The translations under genes and the position numbers were made by a program. The notes beneath the pieces are model-generated. The model saw only the letters and a program-made list of their open reading frames with translations. It was not told the origin of the DNA and ran no database searches. 10,594 nt of DNA from Pseudomonadota bacterium (lineage in GTDB: Bacteria > Pseudomonadota > Gammaproteobacteria > Burkholderiales > Burkholderiaceae_B), in assembly GCA_023427945.1 (NCBI GenBank), contig JAEYZR010000059.1, forward strand, positions 1 to 10,594. The letters are read 5' to 3'. Below are positions 1 through 7,490 of the stretch, piece by piece (within the stretch, counting starts at the first letter, position 1; the number at the start of each line of letters is the position of its first letter).

Positions 1-56
1 GGTTATTAAGACGACGGCGAATCTGAGTCGCAGGGCATTGCCGCTCTGCGGACCCT

Positions 57-94
57 AAATAAAAACAGGGCAACCAGGAAGCCCGGCTGCCCTG
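57..94 (-). terminator. Rho-independent terminator of the GH31-like gene
   Basis: Read on the minus strand, a hairpin has outer arms CAGGGCA (88-94) and TGCCCTG (66-72), 7 bp. Two further GC steps (CC/GG and GG/CC, each after a mismatch) and a 3-nt loop follow inward. The hairpin runs straight into TTTTTATTTA (57-65). It lies 17 nt beyond the stop codon of the minus-strand gene ending at 111, which is the expected place for an intrinsic terminator. The 56 bases to its left hold nothing I can identify. Confidence 0.8.
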
Positions 95-110
95 CATGCG
101 AACCGCTGAC

Positions 111-2336
111 TCAGCGAGCCCGCGAAATCCGGACCTCAGCCCCCCGGCGCTTCACTTCGAGCCCCTCGGAAGGCAGGATGCGCAGGCCTTCCAACCCCTT
201 GATATAGCTCGAGCCCTGCATCTGCATCACACGGATCTTGTTGCGCATACCCACCGGGTTGTGGACTGGCATGCCAAACATCCAGACTTCGTCAAGAATA
301 CGCGCCGAATTGAATTCGCCCGTATTTTGAGCCACCGGCCCCAGGCACAGCATGTGGCCTTCGCGACCAAACACCGGGAACTGGTTGAGTTCGCACGACA
401 CTGTCCAGGTAGTGCCACCCTCGTAGCGATGCCCCGTATTCAGATCCCACCACGCATCGCCGTGGGGCAGATAGACCTGTACGCTGTTGCCAGGCTGGGT
501 GACCGGAGCGACCAGCAATGCCGGGCCCAGCAGATACTGATGGTCCCAGGCGTGAGCCTGCTTGTCGGCTGGAAACGACATGGCCATCGAGCGCTGCACC
601 GGCAGTCCGGTACGCACGGAGTCTTCGATGGCGCCCAATACGTAGGGCACCAGTCGGTAGCGCCACTGCATCCACAGCTTGACCAGTGCGGCGGTTTCCT
701 CATCGAACGACCAGGGCAGAAGGCCGTCCTTGCCCTGGAACGTCAAGTTGGACGAAAACACTCCCATCGTCAGCCAACGCACATAAAGTTCGGCCGTCAT
801 GGGTGCAACGTCGGACTGTGCATCGCCGATATTGATGGTTTGCACCGGCAGGCCGCTAGCACCGATGGAGAGCGCACATCGCAGCGAGTGCTGGATGCCT
901 TCCCAGTCGTTCACCACCCGAGGCCCGACCTGCCAGGGCAGGCGTTGGCCCGCGGGGAAAAGATCGGTGCTGAGCACGACACCCTCGGAGGGCACCTTGT
1001 GACCAGCCACGGCATCGAACAGGGCTCGCCGCACCAGCAGGGGATAGATGGTGCGCAGCACCGCGGAGGTCTCCCCGCCACGTGCCGTCACGCCATCAGG
1101 GATGGCAATGTGCGCATCGCAGGCGGCCGCAGCCAGGCCATCGTCAAGCAACTGACGATGACGCTCCACCCAGAGGTTGTATGTGTCGCGATACGTCAGA
1201 TCGAGCAGGCCATAAGGACGCCCGCCGGTCGCTTCGTTGCCGTCGAAAACCTGTGCACTGCCATCGTCGCGTGTGAGCAGCCAGCCACGATCCTCGAGCT
1301 CTTCGAACAGCGCCGTGCCCTGTGCCACACCCGGAAAGGTGGGCGCGGCCACATGAACGTTGTGCTTGCGAAACGAGGCCAACATATCCCGAGCGTCGGG
1401 AAAACGAGCCGTGTCCCAGTCGAACACGGCCTTGTCGGCCTGAAACTGCCAGGCAGCCGGCCGGGCGAGCGATACCGCATCCAGTCCGATCTGTTCCTGG
1501 CGAAACCGTTCGACCAGAGCGATGGTATCGCCGGCGCTTTCGTCCTTGGCCTGTTCGAGCCAGGCCCCCATCGCCCAAAGCGTAGGCTGGCCCGCGCGTC
1601 CCGTCAGGGCGGAGTATTGACCCAACATATCGATGGGATCGCCACCGAAGATGAACACGTCGAGCACGCGGTCTTCGACCGTCAAAAGATAGGACGAGGG
1701 ATGATCTTCGGTGCCCACGGCATGATGCACGCGCCGCGCCGTATTGGCATACACGCCCCAGCCCGTCGGGCTCCAGGCCAGCGGCAGCGCACGATGCTCG
1801 GGGTCGTCCGACACGACGGTGTCGCTGCGCCGGTCGAGATCGCCCGGAGTCTCACCCAGGCCGTAGACGGGCTCGCCATCGGCCAGCGCCAGATTCAGCG
1901 ACCAGACCGCCTCGGCGGAATCGTCCAGCTGATGATACCCGAAGGCTGGCGCATGCACCGACGCCTCGGAACGAAGCAACAGCGTGTCACCGCGCATCAA
2001 GGAAAAGCGCAAGGGCGAACTTTCAAGCTGCAGGACGATATCGCCCTGGGTGATCTGCCACCCCTGAGCGTTATCGAGCGGCGTAACGGTTGCCTCGCCG
2101 ACGGCTTCGTCGCGAGCAAGCAGCATTTCGGCCAGCGCACGCGCACGCGTGCTGGGCTTTTCGTCGTTTACCACTGCGGCCATCGCGCAACGCAGGCGAA
2201 AAACGCCGGGCGAGTGGGCCTCGACGATCAGTCGCAAGCCTTCGCCCGCATCGAAATCGATGCGAGAAGATCGGGAAGTCAGCAACTCGACGGCGTCAAG
2301 TTGCGTAATGTGGTCATAGTCGTACTCGGGCGGCAC
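111..2336 (-). CDS. GH31-fold glycosidase-like protein, active site degenerate
   Basis: This is a 741-residue protein of the glycoside hydrolase family 31 fold (alpha-glucosidase/alpha-xylosidase type). Fold landmarks are the N-domain GLGE (about 159-162), the barrel segment FDWDTARFPD (305-314), LSIGASG (about 489-495), and AWDHQYLLGPALLVAPV (596-612) before the C-terminal beta domains. Aligned by eye with E. coli YicI, the Asp of the nucleophile position survives (D407), but the TDFGE context is CDAHI. The acid/base Asp is R473, the sugar-binding Arg is T457, the His-Asp of SHDIGG is I501-N502, and the Asp of FHFD is P293. I infer a pseudoenzyme or an enzyme with altered chemistry; the substrate is unknown. 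The start chosen is GTG at 2336, with AGGGGA 6 nt upstream. A TTG at 2360 would add 8 residues but lacks a Shine-Dalgarno sequence. No signal peptide is seen, so it is probably cytoplasmic. It is transcribed alone towards the terminator at 57-94. Confidence 0.85.
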   Translation of the reverse strand: MPPEYDYDHITQLDAVELLTSRSSRIDFDAGEGLRLIVEAHSPGVFRLRCAMAAVVNDEKPSTRARALAEMLLARDEAVGEATVTPLDNAQGWQITQGDIVLQLESSPLRFSLMRGDTLLLRSEASVHAPAFGYHQLDDSAEAVWSLNLALADGEPVYGLGETPGDLDRRSDTVVSDDPEHRALPLAWSPTGWGVYANTARRVHHAVGTEDHPSSYLLTVEDRVLDVFIFGGDPIDMLGQYSALTGRAGQPTLWAMGAWLEQAKDESAGDTIALVERFRQEQIGLDAVSLARPAAWQFQADKAVFDWDTARFPDARDMLASFRKHNVHVAAPTFPGVAQGTALFEELEDRGWLLTRDDGSAQVFDGNEATGGRPYGLLDLTYRDTYNLWVERHRQLLDDGLAAAACDAHIAIPDGVTARGGETSAVLRTIYPLLVRRALFDAVAGHKVPSEGVVLSTDLFPAGQRLPWQVGPRVVNDWEGIQHSLRCALSIGASGLPVQTINIGDAQSDVAPMTAELYVRWLTMGVFSSNLTFQGKDGLLPWSFDEETAALVKLWMQWRYRLVPYVLGAIEDSVRTGLPVQRSMAMSFPADKQAHAWDHQYLLGPALLVAPVTQPGNSVQVYLPHGDAWWDLNTGHRYEGGTTWTVSCELNQFPVFGREGHMLCLGPVAQNTGEFNSARILDEVWMFGMPVHNPVGMRNKIRVMQMQGSSYIKGLEGLRILPSEGLEVKRRGAEVRISRAR

Positions 2337-2811
2337 AGAAGGTCCCCTGGCTATAGCCAAAAACCATCAAAGGACGCTATTTTGACGGATTTACGCAGTG
2401 AAATAAACTCACATCTCGTGTAGAAACGAGTTGGCGCGCCCTATCGCACGCTCGGGCTCGCGCTTTGAGCGGCTCCTCAAACACTCTCCGAACAGACCGA
2501 CGTCGGCCACAAACCCGCGCCGTTGCTCGTTCTAGCCAAAATCCAAGACTCGTGTTCGAACGTCCGCACCCGGCCCTGCGGCCTCTGGATGTTTTTTTTC
2601 GGCCAGCGCAAATATCCTCCGTTCCTGCCGGGATAAGCGCTCGATAGCCTCCCAAGATGCTGTGATCTTGCCTGAACCGGGCTTCCCAAAGTGGCTGTCT
2701 CCTTCGACTCGGAGACGAGTACAGCGATGTGGATGGGCGCATCATGCAACGACTTGCCGCATGTTGGAAGCTCATTCGACTCGGTATTGCGCAGACAGGT
2801 CTCGACGAGCA
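2337..2811. other. Intergenic gap with no recognisable gene
   Basis: About 475 nt lie between the two minus-strand genes. Several short frames are open on both strands, but none resembles a protein family I know and none has a convincing start region. The gap should hold the promoter of the GH31-like gene in its left part; I could not pick a good -10/-35 pair. Structures seen are a run of eight T at 2592-2599 shortly after GGCC-CTGC-GGCC (2572-2583), a 6-bp hairpin CAAGAT/ATCTTG at 2653-2670, and a 6-bp hairpin GTCTCC/GGAGAC at 2697-2716. The last two could lie in the 3' untranslated region of mnmC but have no T-run. No tRNA or insertion-sequence end is visible. Confidence 0.5.
2697..2716 (-). 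other. Hairpin downstream of mnmC-like gene
   Basis: GTCTCC (2697-2702) and GGAGAC (2711-2716) form a perfect 6-bp stem with an 8-nt loop, about 95 nt beyond the stop of the minus-strand mnmC-like gene. No U-tract follows on either strand. It may stabilise a 3' end or be chance; it is not a classical intrinsic terminator. Confidence 0.25.
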
Positions 2812-4629
2812 TCATCGAGGCGCAATCAGGGCAGCAAGATCCCGATCAAGGACATCAGGCTCGCCGGCCAGCCCACCCGCGATCATGTCGGCGGCCAAGG
2901 CCGACCAGGTCAGGCCGCGAGAAGCATAGGCGGTGGCCACCCAGATGCCCGGATTCGACACAAGCTCACCGATCACCGGCAACCGGCCCGGCACGACGGC
3001 CCGCCAGCCCGCCCAGCCCGGATAAGGAGCGTTCGCAGGCCCAGCGTACGAATCGGACGTTTCTGCAACCAGAGCAGGATGGAGTCGAGGGTGGGCGACT
3101 TCGTCCAGCAAGCCGAGCATTTTCTGAATGTTGGTCTGTTGACCTGCCAAAGACACGCTGGATTGCGATGCGCCGTGCGCATACGTGCTGCCGACCGCTA
3201 TATGCCCCTCAACGGCAGGCAACACATAGCCTTCTCCACCGATCACGCATTCAGGCCCCTTTGGCAGAAGATGGGCAGGCAGCAAACTTATTTCGCCCGC
3301 CAATCGATGCATGCTGGCCAACAGGGGCACATCGGCCAGCATGTCACTGGCCTCTAGAATGCCGGCGCTTGCATGGGCGGCAGCAACGACGATGTACGCC
3401 GCCTCGGCAAGTACAGCCCCGCCTGCATCCAGCACCCGCCAACCCGTGCCCGACGACTCGACCCGATGCACCATTGCATCGATCAAAGAGATTCCCGGAG
3501 TAGCGGTCAACGTGGCGACCAGCTTGTCCGGCCGCACCAGCAGCCCCCCCGAGATGTACATGCCGCCCCGAGCGGGCGACAGCCCGGCCAGGGCGCACGC
3601 CTCACTGCGATCGACCGCCCGCAGCCAATCCGGGGGAAAGCCCAGGTCCCGCACCGTTTGCCCGGCGTCGCCACCGCGCCCGCCAGGCCGGTCGAGTTGC
3701 AACGTGCCGGTGCAGCGCACCACGTCAGGCCCCAGGTTCATCCAGTGCGCACGGGCGCGCAGCGCGCCGGCACGAGTCAGTCGCGCACGGACGTTGTCGT
3801 CCCGAGCCATCACGGGCGTGAGCGCCGCTGCGGTATGGCCGACGTGGGTGGCTGGCGATCCGATCATTTTTACAGCCCATCCCCGGCGGGCCAGCGTGGC
3901 GGCAATGCTGGCACCGGCTATGCCAGCGCCCACGACCACGACAGCCCGCTCAGAAGCCGCCACCGGATTGCGCCGGATGGCCCGCACGGGCATGTTCTCG
4001 CGCCGACGGGCAAGTACCAGAGCCGGTGGTGCCTCATCGGGCGGCAGATCTGCCGGCACGAATCCGACCTGGCGCAGGTCCTGCGCATCTGCGCTGCGCA
4101 ACCACCATGCTGTCGCGCGGGCATGACTGGCCATTGCGCTGAACATGTCGGCATCGCCGCCCAGAAAACCATCTGCACCAAAGCCAGCACGCCCCAATAC
4201 CTGGCGGGCAGGTCCGAACAGCAGCGTCAGCGTGACCGCGCCTGCCTCGAACGACAGCCGATGTTGCCCCGGCAGCATCGGCGGCCACTGATCGAGCAAG
4301 GCATCGCGATCGTTCGCCTCACCCACGTCCAGGCCACTGCGCAGCATGTCGTCCAGCGCCTGGCGGGACCATGGCCGTTGGGCGACCGCCACGACATGCC
4401 AGGAGGATGGGCGAACCGTGTATGTACGCCAGGTGCGCAACAACGCGAGAAAAGTGGCTCCCCATTCGAACTCTGCCAGACACAGCGTGTAGACAGCCTG
4501 ACCCGACCACTGCGCCCACGCCTGCCTGGCCAGACGCTGCGCCATGCGGCACGTGTCGCGGCCCGCAGCGCGAGCATGTTCGTGGACGCTGCTGTCGGCA
4601 GCGCATAAGGGCGTAAATGAAGACGTCAT
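2812..4629 (-). CDS. mnmC: MnmC-like tRNA-modifying protein, MT domain decayed
   Basis: This 605-residue protein has the domain order of bifunctional MnmC, which finishes mnm5(s2)U at tRNA position 34. In E. coli the C-terminal FAD domain removes the carboxymethyl group of cmnm5(s2)U and the N-terminal domain methylates the resulting nm5(s2)U using SAM. The FAD domain (about 225-605) looks intact. It has GAGIAGA (234-240), GGLLVRPDKL (361-370), AGEISLLPA (444-452), GEGYVLPAVEGHIAVGSTY (465-483), PGRLPVIG (547-554) and ASRGLTWSALAAD (569-581). The N-domain (1-215) keeps QWPPMLPGQHRL (114-125) and VTLTLLFG (132-139). However, the expected GFGTGLN SAM loop is EFEWGAT (53-59), shorter and without its glycines. 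The DGFAPxxNP motif is reduced to DGFLGGDAD (153-161), and the N-terminal DVYFS motif is absent. I infer demodification activity without methylation. The ATG at 4629 was chosen from the usual MnmC N-terminus; ATG 4644 (5 residues longer, GAGG 11 nt upstream) is possible. It is divergent from the inositol-monophosphatase gene. Confidence 0.85.
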   Translation of the reverse strand: MTSSFTPLCAADSSVHEHARAAGRDTCRMAQRLARQAWAQWSGQAVYTLCLAEFEWGATFLALLRTWRTYTVRPSSWHVVAVAQRPWSRQALDDMLRSGLDVGEANDRDALLDQWPPMLPGQHRLSFEAGAVTLTLLFGPARQVLGRAGFGADGFLGGDADMFSAMASHARATAWWLRSADAQDLRQVGFVPADLPPDEAPPALVLARRRENMPVRAIRRNPVAASERAVVVVGAGIAGASIAATLARRGWAVKMIGSPATHVGHTAAALTPVMARDDNVRARLTRAGALRARAHWMNLGPDVVRCTGTLQLDRPGGRGGDAGQTVRDLGFPPDWLRAVDRSEACALAGLSPARGGMYISGGLLVRPDKLVATLTATPGISLIDAMVHRVESSGTGWRVLDAGGAVLAEAAYIVVAAAHASAGILEASDMLADVPLLASMHRLAGEISLLPAHLLPKGPECVIGGEGYVLPAVEGHIAVGSTYAHGASQSSVSLAGQQTNIQKMLGLLDEVAHPRLHPALVAETSDSYAGPANAPYPGWAGWRAVVPGRLPVIGELVSNPGIWVATAYASRGLTWSALAADMIAGGLAGEPDVLDRDLAALIAPR

Positions 4630-4739
4630 GATCGAACTGTACATTGCACGGTCGGCCTCACGGCCTAGAATGAGAGCATTCAGTATCCGGCGCCCGTCAC
4701 ATCGCGCCGCTCTCTGGCCACACAACACCTGAGCGATAT
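4630..4739. promoter_or_regulatory. Divergent spacer between mnmC-like and IMPase genes
   Basis: The 110-nt spacer must hold promoters for both neighbours. It contains GGCC-TCAC-GGCC (4654-4665) and the inverted repeat GAATG-AGAG-CATTC (4668-4681). On the minus strand the first of these encloses the GAGG that might serve an mnmC start at 4644, so it could fold over the ribosome-binding region. I see no strong -35/-10 pair on either strand, and the plus-strand gene has only a weak TGAG-type ribosome-binding site. Confidence 0.35.
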
Positions 4740-5609
4740 ATGCACACACACGACGCCACACCCTCTCATCTCGATCTCGTAGCCTTGCTGGAGGTGGCCG
4801 TGCAAGCCGCGCATGCAGGCGCTGCCATTCTGCAGTCCTACGCAAACAACCGGGATGATCTGGTCATCGACCACAAGGCACGCAACGATCTGGTATCGCA
4901 GGCCGACCGCGAGGCCTAGCAGGCGATTCTGGAAATCCTGCAGGAAAAGGCGCCAGGACTGGGCATTGTTGCGGAAGAAACAGGTGGTCAAGTGTCCGGG
5001 CAGGCAACCTGGTACATCGATCCGCTGGACGGCACGACCAACTTCCTGCATGGCATCCCGCATTACGCTGTCTCGATTGCATTGATCGGCCATGCCGGAA
5101 CGAACATTGGCGGCGGCATGACACTCGATCGCGACGCGCCCGTGGTGGCCGTGGTGTACGACCCGACCCGCGAAGAACTCTTCACTGCAGTATCAGGTGT
5201 AGGGGCATGGCTCAATGGGCGCAGCATCAAGTGTTCGCGCACACCCGATCTGGCCGGCAGTGTACTGGCCACGGGCATGCCATTTCGCGACTTCAGTTTT
5301 TATGACCAGTACATGCCCATGCTGGAGTCTGCGCTGCAAACCACGCGCGGCGTGCGCCGGTATGGTTCGGCGGCGCTGGATCTGGCATGGACGGCCTGCG
5401 GCCGCTTCGACGGTTATTGGGAGATGGCCCTGGCCTCGTGGGACGTGGCCGCGGGCACGCTGCTCGTGCGCGAAGCGGGCGGGGTGGCCGAAGACATGTA
5501 TGGCGTCGATCCCTGGCCTATCGGAGGCTATGTCGTCAGCGGCAACCCGGCTGTGGCCAAAGAACTCGCAGAAATGGTGGCACCCCACCTGCTGCCCCGC
5601 GACGCCTGA
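4740..5609 (+). pseudogene. Inositol monophosphatase family gene with in-frame amber stop
   Basis: From ATG 4740 the frame runs 289 codons to TGA 5607-5609 with a single interruption, TAG at 4917-4919 (codon 60), between contexts reading SQADREA and QAILEIL. Both sides match the SuhB/IMPase family of Mg-dependent phosphomonoesterases (myo-inositol-1-phosphate and related sugar phosphates). They show NDLVSQAD (49-56), the metal-ligand Glu in VAEET (77-81), the signature WYIDPLDGTTNF (91-102), and the C-terminal SWDVAAGTLLVREAGG (233-248) carrying Asp235. The length equals a normal family member. The codon is probably a former GAG or CAG. Restart after the stop could use GTG 4992 (codon 85), but that would drop Glu79/Glu80. 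Only CTG or ATT codons lie between the stop and those residues, so a functional restart product is unlikely. A sequencing error or strain-specific nonsense mutation are the plain alternatives. The gene converges on fadD. Confidence 0.8.
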
Positions 5610-5615
5610 ACGCAA

Positions 5616-5645
5616 CGCGGGCAACCTTTGCAAGATTGCCCCGCG
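5616..5645. other. G+C-rich hairpin after the IMPase gene
   Basis: CGCGGGCAA (5616-5624) and TTGCCCCGCG (5636-5645) pair over 9 bp with one bulged C and an 11-nt loop, starting 6 nt after the stop of the plus-strand gene. There is no U-tract. The position between convergent genes suggests a transcript-end structure. Confidence 0.4.
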
Positions 5646-5665
5646 CCGATGCCTGGGCATGCTGC

Positions 5666-5690
5666 GCCCGGCCAGCTTATGCCGCCGGGC
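5666..5690. other. Second hairpin in the convergent spacer
   Basis: GCCCGGC (5666-5672) and GCCGGGC (5684-5690) form a perfect 7-bp stem with an 11-nt loop, 38 nt beyond the fadD stop codon at 5728 on the minus strand. Neither strand has a T-run. With the hairpin at 5616-5645 it may mark a bidirectional end of transcription, possibly factor-dependent. Confidence 0.35.
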
Positions 5691-5727
5691 AACGCGGCCC
5701 GACAGTGCAGATGCCGCGCAGGCGGGT

Positions 5728-7416
5728 TCAGCTCGCGGGCTTGGCGGGCTTGTCGGGTTCGCGCAATTCGCGCCGCAAGATCTTGCCAACGTTGGTCTTG
5801 GGCAATTCCGTACGAAATTCCACCAGCCGGGGCCGCTTGTAGCCTGTCAGCTTTGATTTGCCCCACTCCAGGACGTCGGCTTCAGTCAAGGCAGGGTCTT
5901 TTTTCACGACGAAAATCTTGACGCACTCACCCGAGTGCTCATCGGGAACGCCCACCGCTGCGCACTCCAGAATGCCAGGATGCGAAGCCATCGCGTCTTC
6001 GACTTCATTGGGATAGACGTTGAAGCCGGAGACGAGAATCATGTCCTTCTTGCGATCGACGATGCGCACATAGCCGCGCTCGTCCATGACGCCGATGTCG
6101 CCGGTACGAAAGAAGCCATCGGCAGTCATGGCTGCAGCCGTTTCCGCATCGTTGTGCCAATAGCCCAGCATGACCTGAGGGCCGCGAATGCCGATTTCAC
6201 CCTGCTCGCCCAGCGGCAGTGATTCGCCCGCGTCGTTCATGATCGCAATATCAGTGGAGGGCACCGGCAGACCGATCGAACCGGAGTAGGCCGTGCAATC
6301 GGCAGGATTCACCGCAGCCAGCGGCGAGGTTTCCGACAGGCCGTAGCCTTCGATCAGTACCCGCCCGGTCAGATCGAACCAACGATCGGCCACCGCACGC
6401 TGCACCGCCATACCTCCGCCGATCGTCAGGCGCAATGCGGAAAAATCGAGCTTGGCGAACGCTTCGTTATGCACGAGCGCATTGAACAAGGTGTTGACTG
6501 CCGGGAACAGGGTCACCGGATGCTCGCGCCAGGCCTTGACCAAGGTGGGAAGATCGCGCGGATTGATGATGAGGACGTTGCGCATCCCCCTGTGCAAGCC
6601 ATAAAGCCCGCATACCGTAAGCGCAAAAATATGGTAGAGCGGCAAGGCAGTCATCATGACCTGTTGCCCGCGGGCGTCCTTCAATGCGGGATAGGCCACG
6701 GCGTCCATCTGCAAGACGTTGGCAACGAGATTACGGTGCGTGAGCATCGCCCCTTTTGGGGTACCCGTGGTGCCACCGGTATATTGCAGAACCGCCAGAT
6801 CGCCCAAACCTATGACGGGGCGGGTATAGGCGCCCTTCGCGCCCTGCCTGAGCACGGTGTCCAGACGCCATGCGCCGGCAATGTCCCACGCGGGAATCAT
6901 TCGTTTCAGGTAACGGGCGCCCAGATTGATCACCTTGGACTTCAGCGGGCCCAGAAGATCACCCGGCCCTGTCACGACAACGTGCTTCAGGGCGGCCTTG
7001 TCTTTCACCGCCTGCAAAGTGTGCGCGAAGTTTTCCAGGATGACGATGACCTGCGCACCACTGTCGCGCAGCACGCGCTGCAGTTCATCGCTGGTGTAGA
7101 GCGGGTTGACGTTGACCACGACGCAGCCCTTGCGCAGCACGCCCAGCAAGATCGCCAGATAGGCCGGCACGTTGGGCATCATCAGCGCCACGCGCTCGCC
7201 CTGCTGCACACCACGAGCCTCGAGCCAGCACGCAAACGCTTCGCCCCACGCGTCGACCTGCTGGAATTCGACGTCGGACCCCATCGCCGTGAAGGCGATG
7301 GCCTTGGCGTGACGCTTGCAGGCGCGATCGAGCAAATCGACCAGGCTACCGTGATCGTCGGGCGAGATTTGAGCGGGAACATCCTGAGAATAGCTGTTCA
7401 GCCAGGGACGTTGCAT
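5728..7416 (-). CDS. fadD: Long-chain fatty acid--CoA ligase
   Basis: This 562-residue enzyme of the ANL (AMP-forming) superfamily activates fatty acids with ATP and CoA. The products feed beta-oxidation or lipid synthesis at the inner face of the membrane. The length matches E. coli FadD. Visible motifs are the P-loop YTGGTTGTPKGAMLTH (212-227), LPLYHIF (258-264), GYGLSETSP (357-365) and the fatty-acyl-CoA synthetase signature running from DGFFRTGD (433-440) through RKKDMILVSGFNVYP (455-469). The C-terminal block LPKTNVGKILRRELR (538-552) carries the catalytic lysine K545. ATG 7416 is supported by GGAGA 7 nt upstream. The gene ends in a short Lys/Pro-rich tail. It is convergent with the inositol-monophosphatase gene and divergent from the M20 hydrolase. 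The FadD assignment rests on length and motifs; chain-length preference cannot be read from sequence. Confidence 0.93.
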   Translation of the reverse strand: MQRPWLNSYSQDVPAQISPDDHGSLVDLLDRACKRHAKAIAFTAMGSDVEFQQVDAWGEAFACWLEARGVQQGERVALMMPNVPAYLAILLGVLRKGCVVVNVNPLYTSDELQRVLRDSGAQVIVILENFAHTLQAVKDKAALKHVVVTGPGDLLGPLKSKVINLGARYLKRMIPAWDIAGAWRLDTVLRQGAKGAYTRPVIGLGDLAVLQYTGGTTGTPKGAMLTHRNLVANVLQMDAVAYPALKDARGQQVMMTALPLYHIFALTVCGLYGLHRGMRNVLIINPRDLPTLVKAWREHPVTLFPAVNTLFNALVHNEAFAKLDFSALRLTIGGGMAVQRAVADRWFDLTGRVLIEGYGLSETSPLAAVNPADCTAYSGSIGLPVPSTDIAIMNDAGESLPLGEQGEIGIRGPQVMLGYWHNDAETAAAMTADGFFRTGDIGVMDERGYVRIVDRKKDMILVSGFNVYPNEVEDAMASHPGILECAAVGVPDEHSGECVKIFVVKKDPALTEADVLEWGKSKLTGYKRPRLVEFRTELPKTNVGKILRRELREPDKPAKPAS

Positions 7417-7490
7417 AGGGTTGTCTCCATCTTGAGTTTCTCGGTTTGATGATACCCTTGCGTGACGGCGTTTAGCACCAATGGACCCCC
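7417..7490. promoter_or_regulatory. Divergent fadD / M20 hydrolase promoter region
   Basis: The 74-nt spacer must drive both genes. On the minus strand, TATCAT (plus-strand 7449-7454) is a good -10 match about 33 nt before the fadD start, but no -35 hexamer sits at the usual distance, so an activator or an extended element may be needed. I found no convincing plus-strand promoter. The fadD ribosome-binding site GGAGA lies at the left edge. The M20 gene has no clear Shine-Dalgarno sequence. Confidence 0.4.

Noticed and set aside
2314..2367. A 17-codon minus-strand upstream ORF starting at ATG 2367 and overlapping the GH31-like start
   Set aside because: It has no Shine-Dalgarno sequence and is most likely chance, though it could lower translation if used.
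96..2423. A 775-codon open frame on the plus strand opposite the GH31-like gene
   Set aside because: It mirrors a well-supported gene, its product is full of His, Arg, Gln and Pro with no family motif, and it reads through the terminator on its opposite strand. It is an antisense artefact of G+C-rich codon use.
2554..2561. GTTCGAAC resembling a tRNA T-loop
   Set aside because: The flanking bases do not form the 5-bp T-stem and there is no acceptor or anticodon stem; it is only a short palindrome.
2377..2815. Short minus-strand open frames of 112-132 codons in the gap before the GH31-like gene
   Set aside because: Two different frames are open at once, neither resembles a known protein, and neither has a convincing ribosome-binding site. 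I treat the region as non-coding.
3373..4608. A 411-codon plus-strand open frame opposite mnmC
   Set aside because: No recognisable domain, low-complexity Arg/Pro/His-rich composition; the minus-strand frame carries clear MnmC motifs.
4645..4845. N-terminal extension of the mnmC-like gene to an upstream ATG at 4845
   Set aside because: It would add over 65 Arg-rich residues, run through the divergent promoter region and overlap the start of the IMPase gene. MnmC proteins begin near the ATG at 4629.
4992..5609. The IMPase gene as a genuine shorter protein starting at GTG 4992
   Set aside because: That product would lack the N-terminal helices and the metal-binding Glu79/Glu80, and there is no ribosome-binding site. 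An interrupted full-length gene explains the sequence better.
6469..7449. A 326-codon plus-strand open frame opposite fadD
   Set aside because: No domain recognisable; the opposite frame has all acyl-CoA synthetase signatures.
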